Of a stretch of 64,000 nt of DNA, positions 1-7,561 are shown in pieces (positions within the stretch are counted from its first letter, which is position 1; each line of letters starts with the position of its first letter). The position numbers and the translations under genes were made by a program. The notes beneath the pieces were generated by a model. The model was not told the origin of the DNA. It searched no databases and saw only the letters and a program-made list of their open reading frames with translations. The stretch covers positions 62,001 to 126,000 of the forward strand of contig NZ_CABPSQ010000011.1 in assembly GCF_902459775.1 (NCBI RefSeq). Reading direction: 5' to 3'. Source of the DNA: Pandoraea captiosa. GTDB lineage: Bacteria > Pseudomonadota > Gammaproteobacteria > Burkholderiales > Burkholderiaceae.

Positions 1-2
1 CG

Positions 3-278
3 CAAACGCTGCTCAGCGGTATCGACGCACCCGACGAGGACTTGCGCCAGATCGCCGGAGTCGCTGGCAGCTATGCCGGTGGGCTGGTGCGCCTGACCAC
101 GCAAATGAGCCGTGATCGCGACGCATTCATACGCGTTTGGCTCGCGCTCAATCTGCCGCTCAATACCTCGCTGCGCCACAACCGCATGCCCGTCGACAGT
201 GATGCCGAAGCCGCTATCGGGAATGTTGTCGGGGGTGTCGCCGGGGGTGTAGCAGGCGCGACGGATCTTCCGTCCTGA
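3..278 (+). CDS. C-terminal fragment of a gene that begins before the window
   Basis: An open frame runs from the first bases of the window to a TGA at 276-278 with normal GC-rich codon use, so I read it as the last 91 residues of a gene starting upstream. The visible part has a soluble helical look (AGSYAGGLVRLTTQM, then FIRVWLALNLPL) and ends in a Gly/Val-rich tail with a small repeat (GGVAGGVAG). No family is recognisable from this piece. An internal TTG at 42 could be a start, but the frame is open to the window edge, which favours a truncated longer protein. Confidence 0.5.
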   Translation, partial: QTLLSGIDAPDEDLRQIAGVAGSYAGGLVRLTTQMSRDRDAFIRVWLALNLPLNTSLRHNRMPVDSDAEAAIGNVVGGVAGGVAGATDLPS

Positions 279-495
279 TCGGCGGCAACGAAAGCAATAA
301 GACACCATAAGGCGCAATAAGACGTTCGGACGGTGGCCGCCAGGCGTCGGCGCGTTGCACCATGGCGGGTCGACGGGAAGCCCTGCGTCGTGGACAGATG
401 ATATGCTCCATCGGCGTCCAGGGCTTCCCGGTTTTGCGCTGTCTGCCCTGCAAGGGGGCGCAACATTCGCCACGCATGCCGACACAGGAGCTGCC

Positions 496-1230
496 ATGGG
501 TTCCCCCCGCCATATCCCCTCTGCGACCGAAGCCGCCACACTCGCGCGCGCATGGGTCGGTCACTTTTCGAAACCCGCTGCCATCGGCATGACGCTCGCC
601 TTCGTGGCGGGCTACGTCGACGTCGTCGGCTTCATCGCGCTCTTCGGGCTCTTCACGGCACACGTGACCGGCAACTTCGTCATGATAGGCGTGCAGCTCG
701 TGGCAAGCACGCATGTCGGTGTCGTCGCGAAGCTGCTCGCGTTGCCCGTGTTCGTGATCTTCGTCGCGATGGTCAAGGTCATCGTGCAGGGCTTCGCGAA
801 CACCGACCGGCGCCCGCTGCGACTCCTGCTCGTCGTACAGACGGTATTGCTGCTGGGATTCATGGTTGTGGGCATGGCGGCGCAGCCGATCGTCTCGGCC
901 GACGCCCCGCTCGCGATCCTCTCCGGCATGTTCGGCGTGGCCGCGCTCGCGATTCAGAACGCGATCGGACGGCTCGTGCTCTCCGATCTCGCCCCCACCA
1001 CCATCATGACGGGCAACACCACGCAGATCGTGATCGACATGGTCGAGCTCGCGAGCGGCAACAGCGGCGACGGTAGTGCCGCAAAGGCGCGGCTGCGCAA
1101 GATGCTGCCCGCGTTGGCGGCGTTCGCCGTGGGCGCCATCTTCGGCGGCTTCGCCTATCACGGCGCCGGGTTCTGGTGTGTGCTGCTGCCCGTTGTGCTG
1201 CTCGTCGCGCTCGCGATCGCCAACGAGTAA
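496..1230 (+). CDS. YoaK/DUF1275 family integral membrane protein
   Basis: A 244-residue protein with about six hydrophobic segments. After a short soluble N-terminus it shows the family-typical opening AGYVDVVGFIALFGLFTAHVTGN, split here by one helix turn, and later the GMFGVAALAIQNA and MTGNTTQ segments usual in DUF1275 proteins. The function of the family is unknown; members are inner-membrane proteins of YoaK type. The ATG at 496 is chosen because CAGGAG lies 5 bases before it; the frame is open further upstream to 355 but that part has no family character. It stands alone, with no operon partner. Confidence 0.85.
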   Translation: MGSPRHIPSATEAATLARAWVGHFSKPAAIGMTLAFVAGYVDVVGFIALFGLFTAHVTGNFVMIGVQLVASTHVGVVAKLLALPVFVIFVAMVKVIVQGFANTDRRPLRLLLVVQTVLLLGFMVVGMAAQPIVSADAPLAILSGMFGVAALAIQNAIGRLVLSDLAPTTIMTGNTTQIVIDMVELASGNSGDGSAAKARLRKMLPALAAFAVGAIFGGFAYHGAGFWCVLLPVVLLVALAIANE

Positions 1231-1426
1231 GGCCACCGTGAGTGCGCACCTGCGCGATAATGCGGGTCTTTCACGCCCGCCGGCGTTCGCCGACACACGC
1301 TAATGCACGCCGATGCACGCTGATGCAGGGTCGGCATCCGTCGATGTCGCACACCGGCCAATTGCGGAATTGCCGAATTGCCGCGCACTCGCTGCGGGCG
1401 GGCCGCAAACGTCACAGGAATTTGTC

Positions 1427-2197
1427 ATGAAGCTCGATTCTCAGTGGGTCCTCGTCACCGGTGGGGCCCGAGGGCTAGGCGCCGCCATCACGCGCGCCGT
1501 TGCGCAGGAAGGCGCTGGCGTCGTCATCAACTATCTGCGTAGCGATGTAGCCGCGCGCGAACTCGTCGACTCGCTCGGTGCGCTCGGCCAGCGTGCGATC
1601 GCCTTGCAGGCCGACGTGACCGACGCCGCAGCCGTCGCCCGTCTTTTCGCGCAAGCGCGCGAGCGCACCGGCGCGCCGATCGTCTCCGTCGTCAACAATG
1701 CGCTTGCCGACTTCCGCTTCGACGGCGATGCCCGTCCCAAGCTGGCCGACATTTCGTGGACGCGTTTCGCGCAGCAACTCGAAGGGGCCGTCAAAGGCGC
1801 ACTCAATACGATGCAGGCCGCCCTGCCGGGCATGCGCGAAGCCGGTTTCGGACGCATCGTGAACGTGGGCACCAACCTGTTCCAGAACCCGGTGGTGCCG
1901 TACCACGATTACACGACCGCCAAGGCTGCCCTGCTCTCGCTCACGCGCACCGCGGCCAATGATCTGGGCCCGGACGGCATTACCGTCAACATGGTCTCGG
2001 GCGGCTTGCTGCGCGTGACGGACGCCAGTTCGGCAACGCCTGAAGCCGTGTTCGATCTGATCGCCGGCCTCACGCCGCTGCGCCGGGTCACCACGCCCGA
2101 GGAGTTCGCCGACGCGGTGTTGTACTTCCTCAGCCCATGGGCGCGCGCCGTCACGGGGCAGAACCTCATCGTCGACGGCGGGCTGGTGAAAGGCTGA
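1427..2197 (+). CDS. SDR-family oxidoreductase, FabG-like
   Basis: A 256-residue short-chain dehydrogenase/reductase. The cofactor motif TGGARGLG lies near residue 10 and the segment VNNAL near residue 88 replaces the usual NNAG. Catalytic Tyr and Lys are in YHDYTTAKAAL, and the family ending VTGQNLIVDGG is present. Such enzymes reduce or oxidise carbonyl/hydroxyl groups with NAD(P)H; sequence of this type is usually labelled 3-oxoacyl-ACP reductase, but the real substrate cannot be told. The ATG at 1427 follows CAGGAA at a good distance; the frame upstream to 1313 is low-complexity and not SDR-like. No neighbour suggests a pathway. Confidence 0.85.
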   Translation: MKLDSQWVLVTGGARGLGAAITRAVAQEGAGVVINYLRSDVAARELVDSLGALGQRAIALQADVTDAAAVARLFAQARERTGAPIVSVVNNALADFRFDGDARPKLADISWTRFAQQLEGAVKGALNTMQAALPGMREAGFGRIVNVGTNLFQNPVVPYHDYTTAKAALLSLTRTAANDLGPDGITVNMVSGGLLRVTDASSATPEAVFDLIAGLTPLRRVTTPEEFADAVLYFLSPWARAVTGQNLIVDGGLVKG

Positions 2198-2354
2198 AGG
2201 CCGGCGCGACGAGGCAGCGTCCCTACGCAATGCGCTGAACGCGTCCATGCATTGGCCGGACGCGGTAAAATTGCGACCTTTGTAAGCGCCCGCTTCCGTT
2301 TCCGACCCGGCGAAGCCGCGCCTTTCTCTTATCCCCAAGCCCCGACATCAGACA

Positions 2355-2894
2355 GTGACCGCCTCTTCCGTCATCCCTGCCGACATTCCAGACGTTCCCG
2401 ACGTTCCAGACGCTGACGACGCCACCGATCATCAGGACACCATCCACGAAGACCGCCTTTGGCGCGACGACGGGTGGACGGCGAAGGTCGTCAAGAACGA
2501 GGAAGACGACGGCTGGGCCGTCGCCATGTTCAAGGACGGCGAGTCGGAACCGGCCCTCGTGGGCCCGTGGACGATGGGGCGTGACAAGAAGAGTCCGAAA
2601 CCGCTCGACGTCAACGCCTTCCACACGCTGGTGAAAACGGCCGCCGAGGTGTTGCGACGTCACGAGCAGCAACTGCGTGCACAGTTGCACAAACGGGTAA
2701 GCGTCGATGGTCCGGATGGCGACATCGAGGTCACGCTGGACATTGTGCCGGACGACTACGATCCCTACGCCATGCTGAGCGCCATCGACCGGTTTGGCGA
2801 GACCATCGCCACGGTCAAGGTGCCACCGTCGTTCAAGCTCTCGCGCAACAGCGCCCGCGCCTGGATCGACAACGACTTCCAACGCCCCCAGTAA
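2355..2894 (+). CDS. conserved hypothetical acidic protein
   Basis: A 179-residue soluble protein with an Asp/Pro-rich N-terminus (repeats of IPDVPDVPDADD type) followed by a compact domain with WTAKVVKNEEDDGWAV near residue 43 and a charged C-terminal half. No signal peptide or membrane segment is seen. I do not recognise a functional family; proteins of this look occur as single-copy hypotheticals in Burkholderiaceae. The start is a GTG at 2355; no better ATG exists before the folded part. It is transcribed alone, between the SDR gene and the VOC gene. Confidence 0.6.
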   Translation: MTASSVIPADIPDVPDVPDADDATDHQDTIHEDRLWRDDGWTAKVVKNEEDDGWAVAMFKDGESEPALVGPWTMGRDKKSPKPLDVNAFHTLVKTAAEVLRRHEQQLRAQLHKRVSVDGPDGDIEVTLDIVPDDYDPYAMLSAIDRFGETIATVKVPPSFKLSRNSARAWIDNDFQRPQ

Positions 2895-3112
2895 GCGCCC
2901 GCTCACCGCTGATCGCGCTCGCCTGTCTATCCCATCACTGCGGATACCGGGATAACTGCCCGTCTGGCTGCCCTTCCCGACACCACCTAAGATGTGCCTC
3001 ACCGACGAGGACACCGTGCCGCCGAACGTTCGCAAAGGACACGCATCGTGCAAGCGGGCGCTCACACTGCACGGTGTCTTCGCGGGCATGCGGGCATTTG
3101 CGAGTCTTTGCC

Positions 3113-3154
3113 AACACATCCGAGACAACACATCCGAGACAACACATCCGAGAC
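3113..3154 (+). repeat. three perfect tandem copies of a 14-bp unit
   Basis: The unit AACACATCCGAGAC occurs three times head to tail and ends two bases before the CAGGAG ribosome binding site of the VOC gene at 3168. It lies wholly in the untranslated leader. Copy number may vary between strains; no inverted symmetry suggests a protein site. Confidence 0.85.
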
Positions 3155-3167
3155 GTCAGGAGACCTC

Positions 3168-3482
3168 ATGAAACGTTTTCACATCGCGCTTGCCGTGCGC
3201 GATCTCGACGAATCCATCACCGATTACTCCGCCCGCCTCGGCCAGCCGCCGTCGGCCGTGGTGCCAGGAGCGTACGCCATGTGGCGCACCGACTTGCTCA
3301 ACTTCTCGATCAATCAATCGCCGTCGCGCGCGGGCGAATTGCGACATGTTGGCTTCGAGGACGACGACACGCCCGGGTATTCGAGCAGCACCGACTGCAA
3401 CGGCCTGCTGTGGGAAGCGTTCTCCGCCGCCGAGCAGGACCGTCGCATAGTGAGCACTTACGGGGTAGCGGTTCGCGACTGA
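3168..3482 (+). CDS. small VOC/glyoxalase-fold protein
   Basis: A 104-residue protein with the N-terminal VOC signature HIALAVRDLDESITDYSARLG, which in this superfamily carries a metal-ligand His at the first strand. A second strand pair around MWRTDLLNFSINQ and RHVGFE follows. Length fits a short single-module VOC protein, shorter than the usual 120-140 residues. Known members include glyoxalases, dioxygenases and resistance proteins; the substrate is unknown. ATG at 3168 is supported by CAGGAG six bases upstream. The gene is followed by a hairpin that looks like its terminator. Confidence 0.75.
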   Translation: MKRFHIALAVRDLDESITDYSARLGQPPSAVVPGAYAMWRTDLLNFSINQSPSRAGELRHVGFEDDDTPGYSSSTDCNGLLWEAFSAAEQDRRIVSTYGVAVRD

Positions 3483-3490
3483 CCCAAGCG

Positions 3491-3514
3491 AAAGGGGGAC
3501 CGCAATCCCCCTTT
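3491..3514 (+). terminator. probable terminator of the VOC gene
   Basis: AAAGGGGG and CCCCCTTT form an 8-bp stem around an 8-base loop, 8 bases after the VOC stop codon. The T run is short (TTTCTCC), so termination may be partial. Confidence 0.55.
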
Positions 3515-3590
3515 CTCCCCTCGCCCGCCGCGCGCACGCATGCACGTACAGTGCGTGCCGCTTGGGCCTCAGAACGCTATCCGAGCCAAA

Positions 3591-4511
3591 TCAGGCCGGT
3601 ACTTCGTCCGAATCGTCGACCACATCGCCGTAGCCCGGCAACGGACGCTGCCAGCGCTGTGCGATGAACACGCCAACGAGCGCCACACCGCCACCGATCA
3701 CATGAAACGTGTGTAATTGCTCACCCAGCAGCACCACCGCGATCGCTGCCGTCATCACGGGCAACACGTTGATGAACATGCTGCAACGGTTCGGCCCCAG
3801 ATGCCGAATGCCCTGAATCCACAGAATCGGCAGCACGATCGACGCCCCCAGCCCTGCATACAGCACCAGCGGCACCGTCGCCGCATTCAGTTGCGCCTGA
3901 CCGGCAGGGACCAACGCCAGCATCGGGATCATGGTCACGAGTGCGGCCCACGCCTGCACGTAGGTCGACTGTGCGGGCGGCACGGCCACGTGCCAGCGAC
4001 GCAGCAGCACGCTGTACAGACCATACGACGCCGATGCGATCAGCATCAGAATGTCGCCCAGATGGACACCACCGTCGAGCAACGTCGACGGATGTCCCTG
4101 ACCGATCAGGTACACCAGGCCCGCGAGCGAGAGCAGACCGCCTACGAGCATGCCGAGCGTGGGCGGCTCACGCAGCAGCACCACGCTCCACAGCAAAGTG
4201 AGCAACGGCGCAAGCGCGGTCACGATCGCCATGTTGGTGGCGGTCGTGCTGTGCGCGGCGAGGTACGACAGGCTCTGATAAAACGACATGCTCAGAAAGC
4301 CGAGGAAGGCGAGCTTGGCCAGTTGCGGCCTCACGTGATGCCAGTTGCGCGCTAGCGGACGAATCACGAACGGCGTCATCACGACGAGCGCCAGCACCAG
4401 CCGGTAGAACGTGATGGCCGACGGCGCGATGGTCGTGGCGGAGAGTTTGGAGACGATGACATTGCCGGCCCACAACAGCATGGCGCCGAGCGGATACAGG
4501 AAATACCCCAT
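3591..4511 (-). CDS. EamA/DMT-family transporter
   Basis: A 306-residue protein made of two repeated EamA halves, about ten hydrophobic segments in all: the first starts at GYFLYPLGAMLLWAGNVIVSK, the second near GGVHLGDILMLIASASYGLY. The ending GGGVALVGVFIAQRW is family-typical. DMT carriers of this type export metabolites or drugs from the inner membrane; the substrate is not predictable. I chose the ATG at 4511 because GGGA lies seven bases before it and the first helix follows directly; an ATG at 4547 would add 12 residues without a visible ribosome site. It diverges from the AraC-type gene at 4726, a common arrangement for a regulator and its exporter. Confidence 0.85.
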   Translation of the reverse strand: MGYFLYPLGAMLLWAGNVIVSKLSATTIAPSAITFYRLVLALVVMTPFVIRPLARNWHHVRPQLAKLAFLGFLSMSFYQSLSYLAAHSTTATNMAIVTALAPLLTLLWSVVLLREPPTLGMLVGGLLSLAGLVYLIGQGHPSTLLDGGVHLGDILMLIASASYGLYSVLLRRWHVAVPPAQSTYVQAWAALVTMIPMLALVPAGQAQLNAATVPLVLYAGLGASIVLPILWIQGIRHLGPNRCSMFINVLPVMTAAIAVVLLGEQLHTFHVIGGGVALVGVFIAQRWQRPLPGYGDVVDDSDEVPA

Positions 4512-4725
4512 GACGAATTCCCACAGGTTTGACAAAGGAAGCGCCATCGTCCGCGATGCAGGAAAGACCGTCTCACGCTAAAATCACAAAACCTGTCTCG
4601 AAAAGGACACGCCGTTTTGCCGGTGCTGCTTTTCCGGTGCCTTTCCGGCGCTTTTCCGGAGCTTTTTTTGCCCATCCGGTTTTTACGTCGCTTCTTCCAA
4701 CGCTTCGCCCCAATCGAATTCGATC

Positions 4726-5514
4726 ATGAAGGCCGTCCGGCGGATCATCGATCCTCGACTCACCGACCATCTGCGCTTCGAGAGCACCCCCATGCCCATG
4801 GCGGCCATGGCGGTCGACTATGCGCATAACGAGTTCATCGCATCGCACTCCCATCGGCGCGCGCAATTGCTCTATGCGATCGAGGGGGTGATGATCATTG
4901 CGTCGGCCTCGGGACGTTGGGTCGTTCCGCCCACGCGCGGGGTCTGGATCGCCGCCGGGCTGGAGCATACGGTTCGCATGAGCGGCAACGTGAAGATGCG
5001 CACGGTGTTCGTCGAGCCCGGCAGTGAGCCGCTGCCCGACAGAAGTTGCGTGGTCGAGATTACGCCGCTCATGCGCGAACTGATTCTCGCCGCCATCGAG
5101 ATCCGGCCGGATTACGCTGCAGACTCGCGGGACGCCCGCCTCATGCGATTGTTGCTCGACGAACTGATCGCGCTGCCCGTCTTGCCGCTTTACCTGCCAT
5201 GGCCGAGGAATGCGCGTCTCGCACGCGTGTGCGAGCAGTTGATGGAGGACCCATGCAACGACGCCACCATCGAGCATTGGGCCAACGAGGCAGGACTCTC
5301 CGCGAAGACGTTTCAGCGACGCTTTTCCACGGAAACCGGACTGACCTTCGGGCGCTGGCGTCAGCAGGGCCGCCTGCTGCAAGCGCTGGAAGCCCTCGCG
5401 CGTGGGGAGAAGATCGTGAATGTCGCGCTCGACCACGGCTACGCGAGCCAGAGCGCCTTCGCCGCCATGTTCAAGCGCCACTTCGGCGTGCCACCATCGT
5501 CGTTTTACCGGTAA
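4726..5514 (+). CDS. AraC-family transcriptional regulator with cupin sensor
   Basis: A 262-residue regulator. Residues about 20-100 form a cupin-like sensor (SHSHRRAQLLYAIEGVM, then VPPTRGVWIAAGLEHTV), and residues about 155-262 hold the two helix-turn-helix motifs of AraC (IEHWANEAGLSAKTFQRRF and VALDHGYASQSAFAAMFKRH, ending FGVPPSSFYR). This is the layout of small-molecule-responsive AraC activators. The divergent EamA exporter is its likeliest target. No strong ribosome site precedes the ATG. Confidence 0.88.
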   Translation: MKAVRRIIDPRLTDHLRFESTPMPMAAMAVDYAHNEFIASHSHRRAQLLYAIEGVMIIASASGRWVVPPTRGVWIAAGLEHTVRMSGNVKMRTVFVEPGSEPLPDRSCVVEITPLMRELILAAIEIRPDYAADSRDARLMRLLLDELIALPVLPLYLPWPRNARLARVCEQLMEDPCNDATIEHWANEAGLSAKTFQRRFSTETGLTFGRWRQQGRLLQALEALARGEKIVNVALDHGYASQSAFAAMFKRHFGVPPSSFYR

Positions 5515-5518
5515 TTAC

Positions 5519-5530
5519 CGATAATTATCG
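5519..5530. promoter_or_regulatory. short palindrome between araC-type gene and yciI
   Basis: CGATAATTATCG is a perfect 12-bp palindrome, flanked by further ATAAT copies, in the 51-base gap before the YciI gene. It could be an operator or overlap a -10 element (GATAAT). No direct evidence of use. Confidence 0.3.
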
Positions 5531-5565
5531 ATAATGACGGAAACGCCTCGACAGGAGACATCCCC

Positions 5566-5862
5566 ATGCATTACCTGCTGACTTACGAACTCGTCGACGA
5601 CTATCTGGCGCGGCGCGGCCAATATCGCGATGCGCATCTGGCACTGGCGTGGGCGGCTGCCGACAGAGGCGAATTGCTTCTGGCCGGCGCACTCGAATCC
5701 CCCGTCGACACCGCAGCCCTGCTATTCGAAGGCGAGTCGCCGGCGGCCGCGGAAGCCTTCGCGGCGGCAGATCCGTACGTCGTGAATGGTCTGGTGAAGT
5801 CGTGGCGCGTGCGGCCGTGGAAAACGGTCGTCGGGAAGACGGCGAGCACGCCGGTGCGGTGA
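5566..5862 (+). CDS. YciI family protein
   Basis: A 98-residue single-domain protein starting MHYLLTYELVDDYLARR, with the YciI features: a His in the second helix (AHLALAWAAADRGELLLAGAL) and the AEAFAAADPYVVNGLVKSWRVRPW ending typical of the fold, written here across two elements. YciI proteins are small dimeric alpha/beta barrels of dehydrogenase- or dehalogenase-like chemistry; physiological role is mostly unknown. AGGAGA eight bases before the ATG supports the start. Confidence 0.88.
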   Translation: MHYLLTYELVDDYLARRGQYRDAHLALAWAAADRGELLLAGALESPVDTAALLFEGESPAAAEAFAAADPYVVNGLVKSWRVRPWKTVVGKTASTPVR

Positions 5863-5923
5863 ACCGGCGCGAGCGTCGTGATGGCAGCGGGCACGGGATC
5901 GCGGAATCCGCCGCACAAAAACA

Positions 5924-5955
5924 AAACGCGCTTGGCGGTTAAACCAAGCGCGTTT
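5924..5955 (-). terminator. rho-independent terminator of the tRNA operon
   Basis: AAACGCGCTTGG and CCAAGCGCGTTT pair over 12 bp around an 8-base loop. Read on the minus strand the stem is followed by TTTTGTTTTTGTG, a classic U tract, 58 bases after tRNA-Glu. It may also stop transcription from the YciI side. Confidence 0.85.
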
Positions 5956-6013
5956 GTCGACAACCGATTGCGCGTCGCGTTCCCGGAGTTTTCCGAAACC
6001 ACGCCACTAAATC

Positions 6014-6089
6014 TGGCGTCCCCTAGGGGATTCGAACCCCTGTACTCACCGTGAAAGGGTGATGTCCTAGGCCTCTAGACGAAGGGGAC
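6014..6089 (-). tRNA. tRNA-Glu (anticodon UUC)
   Basis: Read on the minus strand, the 76 bases begin GTCCCCTTCGTCTAGAGG and end with an encoded CCA. The 7-bp acceptor stem, the T arm GGTTCGAATCC and the anticodon loop CCTTTCAC with UUC are all intact. It closely matches the bacterial glutamate tRNA pattern. It is the second gene of the pair, 14 bases after tRNA-Ala. Confidence 0.97.
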
Positions 6090-6103
6090 CTAAATCTTCG
6101 TTT

Positions 6104-6179
<76 letters not shown>

Positions 6180-6197
6180 GTACGGCGAAGAAGTGAG

Positions 6198-6203
6198 ACT
6201 ATA
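6198..6203 (-). promoter_or_regulatory. candidate -10 element of the tRNA operon
   Basis: On the minus strand TATAGT lies 18 bases before the first base of tRNA-Ala. No good -35 hexamer is seen at 16-18 bases, so the call is weak. Confidence 0.35.
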
Positions 6204-6337
6204 GCGTGCTTTTTCAATCTTGGGAAGCCCCCCACCAAAAATATTTCGGATAGCGTAGACGTCACGGCAGCCACCCGACCGGCATGTGCTTCGCTCAACA
6301 CTGCCCGAGCTACCGCCGCCGCGCCTGCCCGGCGGCA

Positions 6338-7522
6338 TTACCGGCTCAGCCCGCGCGCCTCGATCGGCCACAGCGCCTCGACTCGCCCGTGCCGCACTGC
6401 CACATAGCGGTCGTACAGATTCACGGTGGGATCGCAATGCCCCGGCACCAGCAGAATGGTTTCGCCCAGCCACGCGGCACTGTCCTCCCCGGGCGACGCA
6501 AGTTCGAGCACGCCGTGCTCGTCGGACGCCGTCCGGTAATGCGGCTTGCCTGCCTGCTGCGACGACCAGAAGCGCGGCAGCCCGGAATCGGTCGCCACGC
6601 TCTTGAGTCCCGCGTCGCACACGATGATGCCCTTGCGGGCGGTACTCATGATCGTGGACGCCAGGAAGAGACCGTGACGAAAACGCCAGTCGTCGCGCCA
6701 TTCGAGCGCCCCGTAATGACCGTCCAGAAACACATACGATCCGGGCTGAATCTCGGTGTAGACGCCGCTTTCGATATCGAACTCCGCCGTCCCGGTGCCA
6801 CCGCCCGTCACCACCGGGCAGGCAATCCCTCGCGCTTCGAGAAACCGCACGTAAGCCGAAGCCCGGTCCGCCGCCAACCGCGCCGTATCGCGACGCTTGT
6901 CCCAGCTTTCGACGTGCTGCGCGCTGCCGTGATAGGCCTGCAGGCCGCCGAAGCGCAATCCTTCGTAATGATCGATGGCGTCGACCAGTTGCGCCACGGC
7001 ATCCGTCGAATCCACGCCGCAGCGTCCCTGCCCCACGTCGACCTCCGGCAGTACGGCAATGCGCACCCCGGCGCGCTCTGCCGCCTTGCCGAGCGGCGCG
7101 ACCTGACGCACGTCGTCGACACAGACCGACAGCGTCACACGCGAGGCCATCGCCACGGCCAGCGCGACACGCGCTTCGCCAACGAACTCGTTGCTGATGT
7201 GGATGTTCCCGATGCCCGCGTTGACGAACGGGATCGCCTCCGTCACCTTCTGGCAACAGATCCCCACGGCGCCCGCCGCCAGCTGGGCGCGCGCAACGTT
7301 CACCGACTTATGCGCCTTCGCATGCGGGCGCACCGCGACACCACGCGCGGCCGCCGCACTCGCCATGCGTTCGACGTTCGCATCGAATGCATCGAGATCG
7401 AGCAGTAAAGAGGGGGTCGCCACCTGCGCGAGCGAGTCGCCCACGCGCGCGACCGGCGGTACCGCAACGCCGCCAGCGGCAGCGTTGACGGCTATCGACG
7501 TCGTATTGACGGAATCTGGCAT
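6338..7522 (-). CDS. D-threonine aldolase / DSD1-like PLP enzyme
   Basis: A 394-residue fold-type III PLP enzyme. The PLP lysine is K69 in RPHAKAHKS. The metal pair H362 and D364 is in PGHCDPTVN, as in D-threonine aldolases and D-3-hydroxyaspartate dehydratases. The middle holds the TIM-barrel strands, including LQAYHGSAQH and VTGGGTGT. Known members cleave or form beta-hydroxy-D-amino acids, for example D-threonine to glycine and acetaldehyde. AAGGA five bases before ATG 7522 fixes the start. The gene follows the FAD/FeS dehydrogenase stop by 39 bases on the same strand, so the two are probably co-transcribed. Confidence 0.87.
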   Translation of the reverse strand: MPDSVNTTSIAVNAAAGGVAVPPVARVGDSLAQVATPSLLLDLDAFDANVERMASAAAARGVAVRPHAKAHKSVNVARAQLAAGAVGICCQKVTEAIPFVNAGIGNIHISNEFVGEARVALAVAMASRVTLSVCVDDVRQVAPLGKAAERAGVRIAVLPEVDVGQGRCGVDSTDAVAQLVDAIDHYEGLRFGGLQAYHGSAQHVESWDKRRDTARLAADRASAYVRFLEARGIACPVVTGGGTGTAEFDIESGVYTEIQPGSYVFLDGHYGALEWRDDWRFRHGLFLASTIMSTARKGIIVCDAGLKSVATDSGLPRFWSSQQAGKPHYRTASDEHGVLELASPGEDSAAWLGETILLVPGHCDPTVNLYDRYVAVRHGRVEALWPIEARGLSR

Positions 7523-7561
7523 CACAATCCTTCGAATGGCGTTCGCAGAAAATGTCGGCAA

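Noticed and set aside
3113-3154. CRISPR-like array
   Set aside because: Units are contiguous, only 14 bp, three copies and without spacers.
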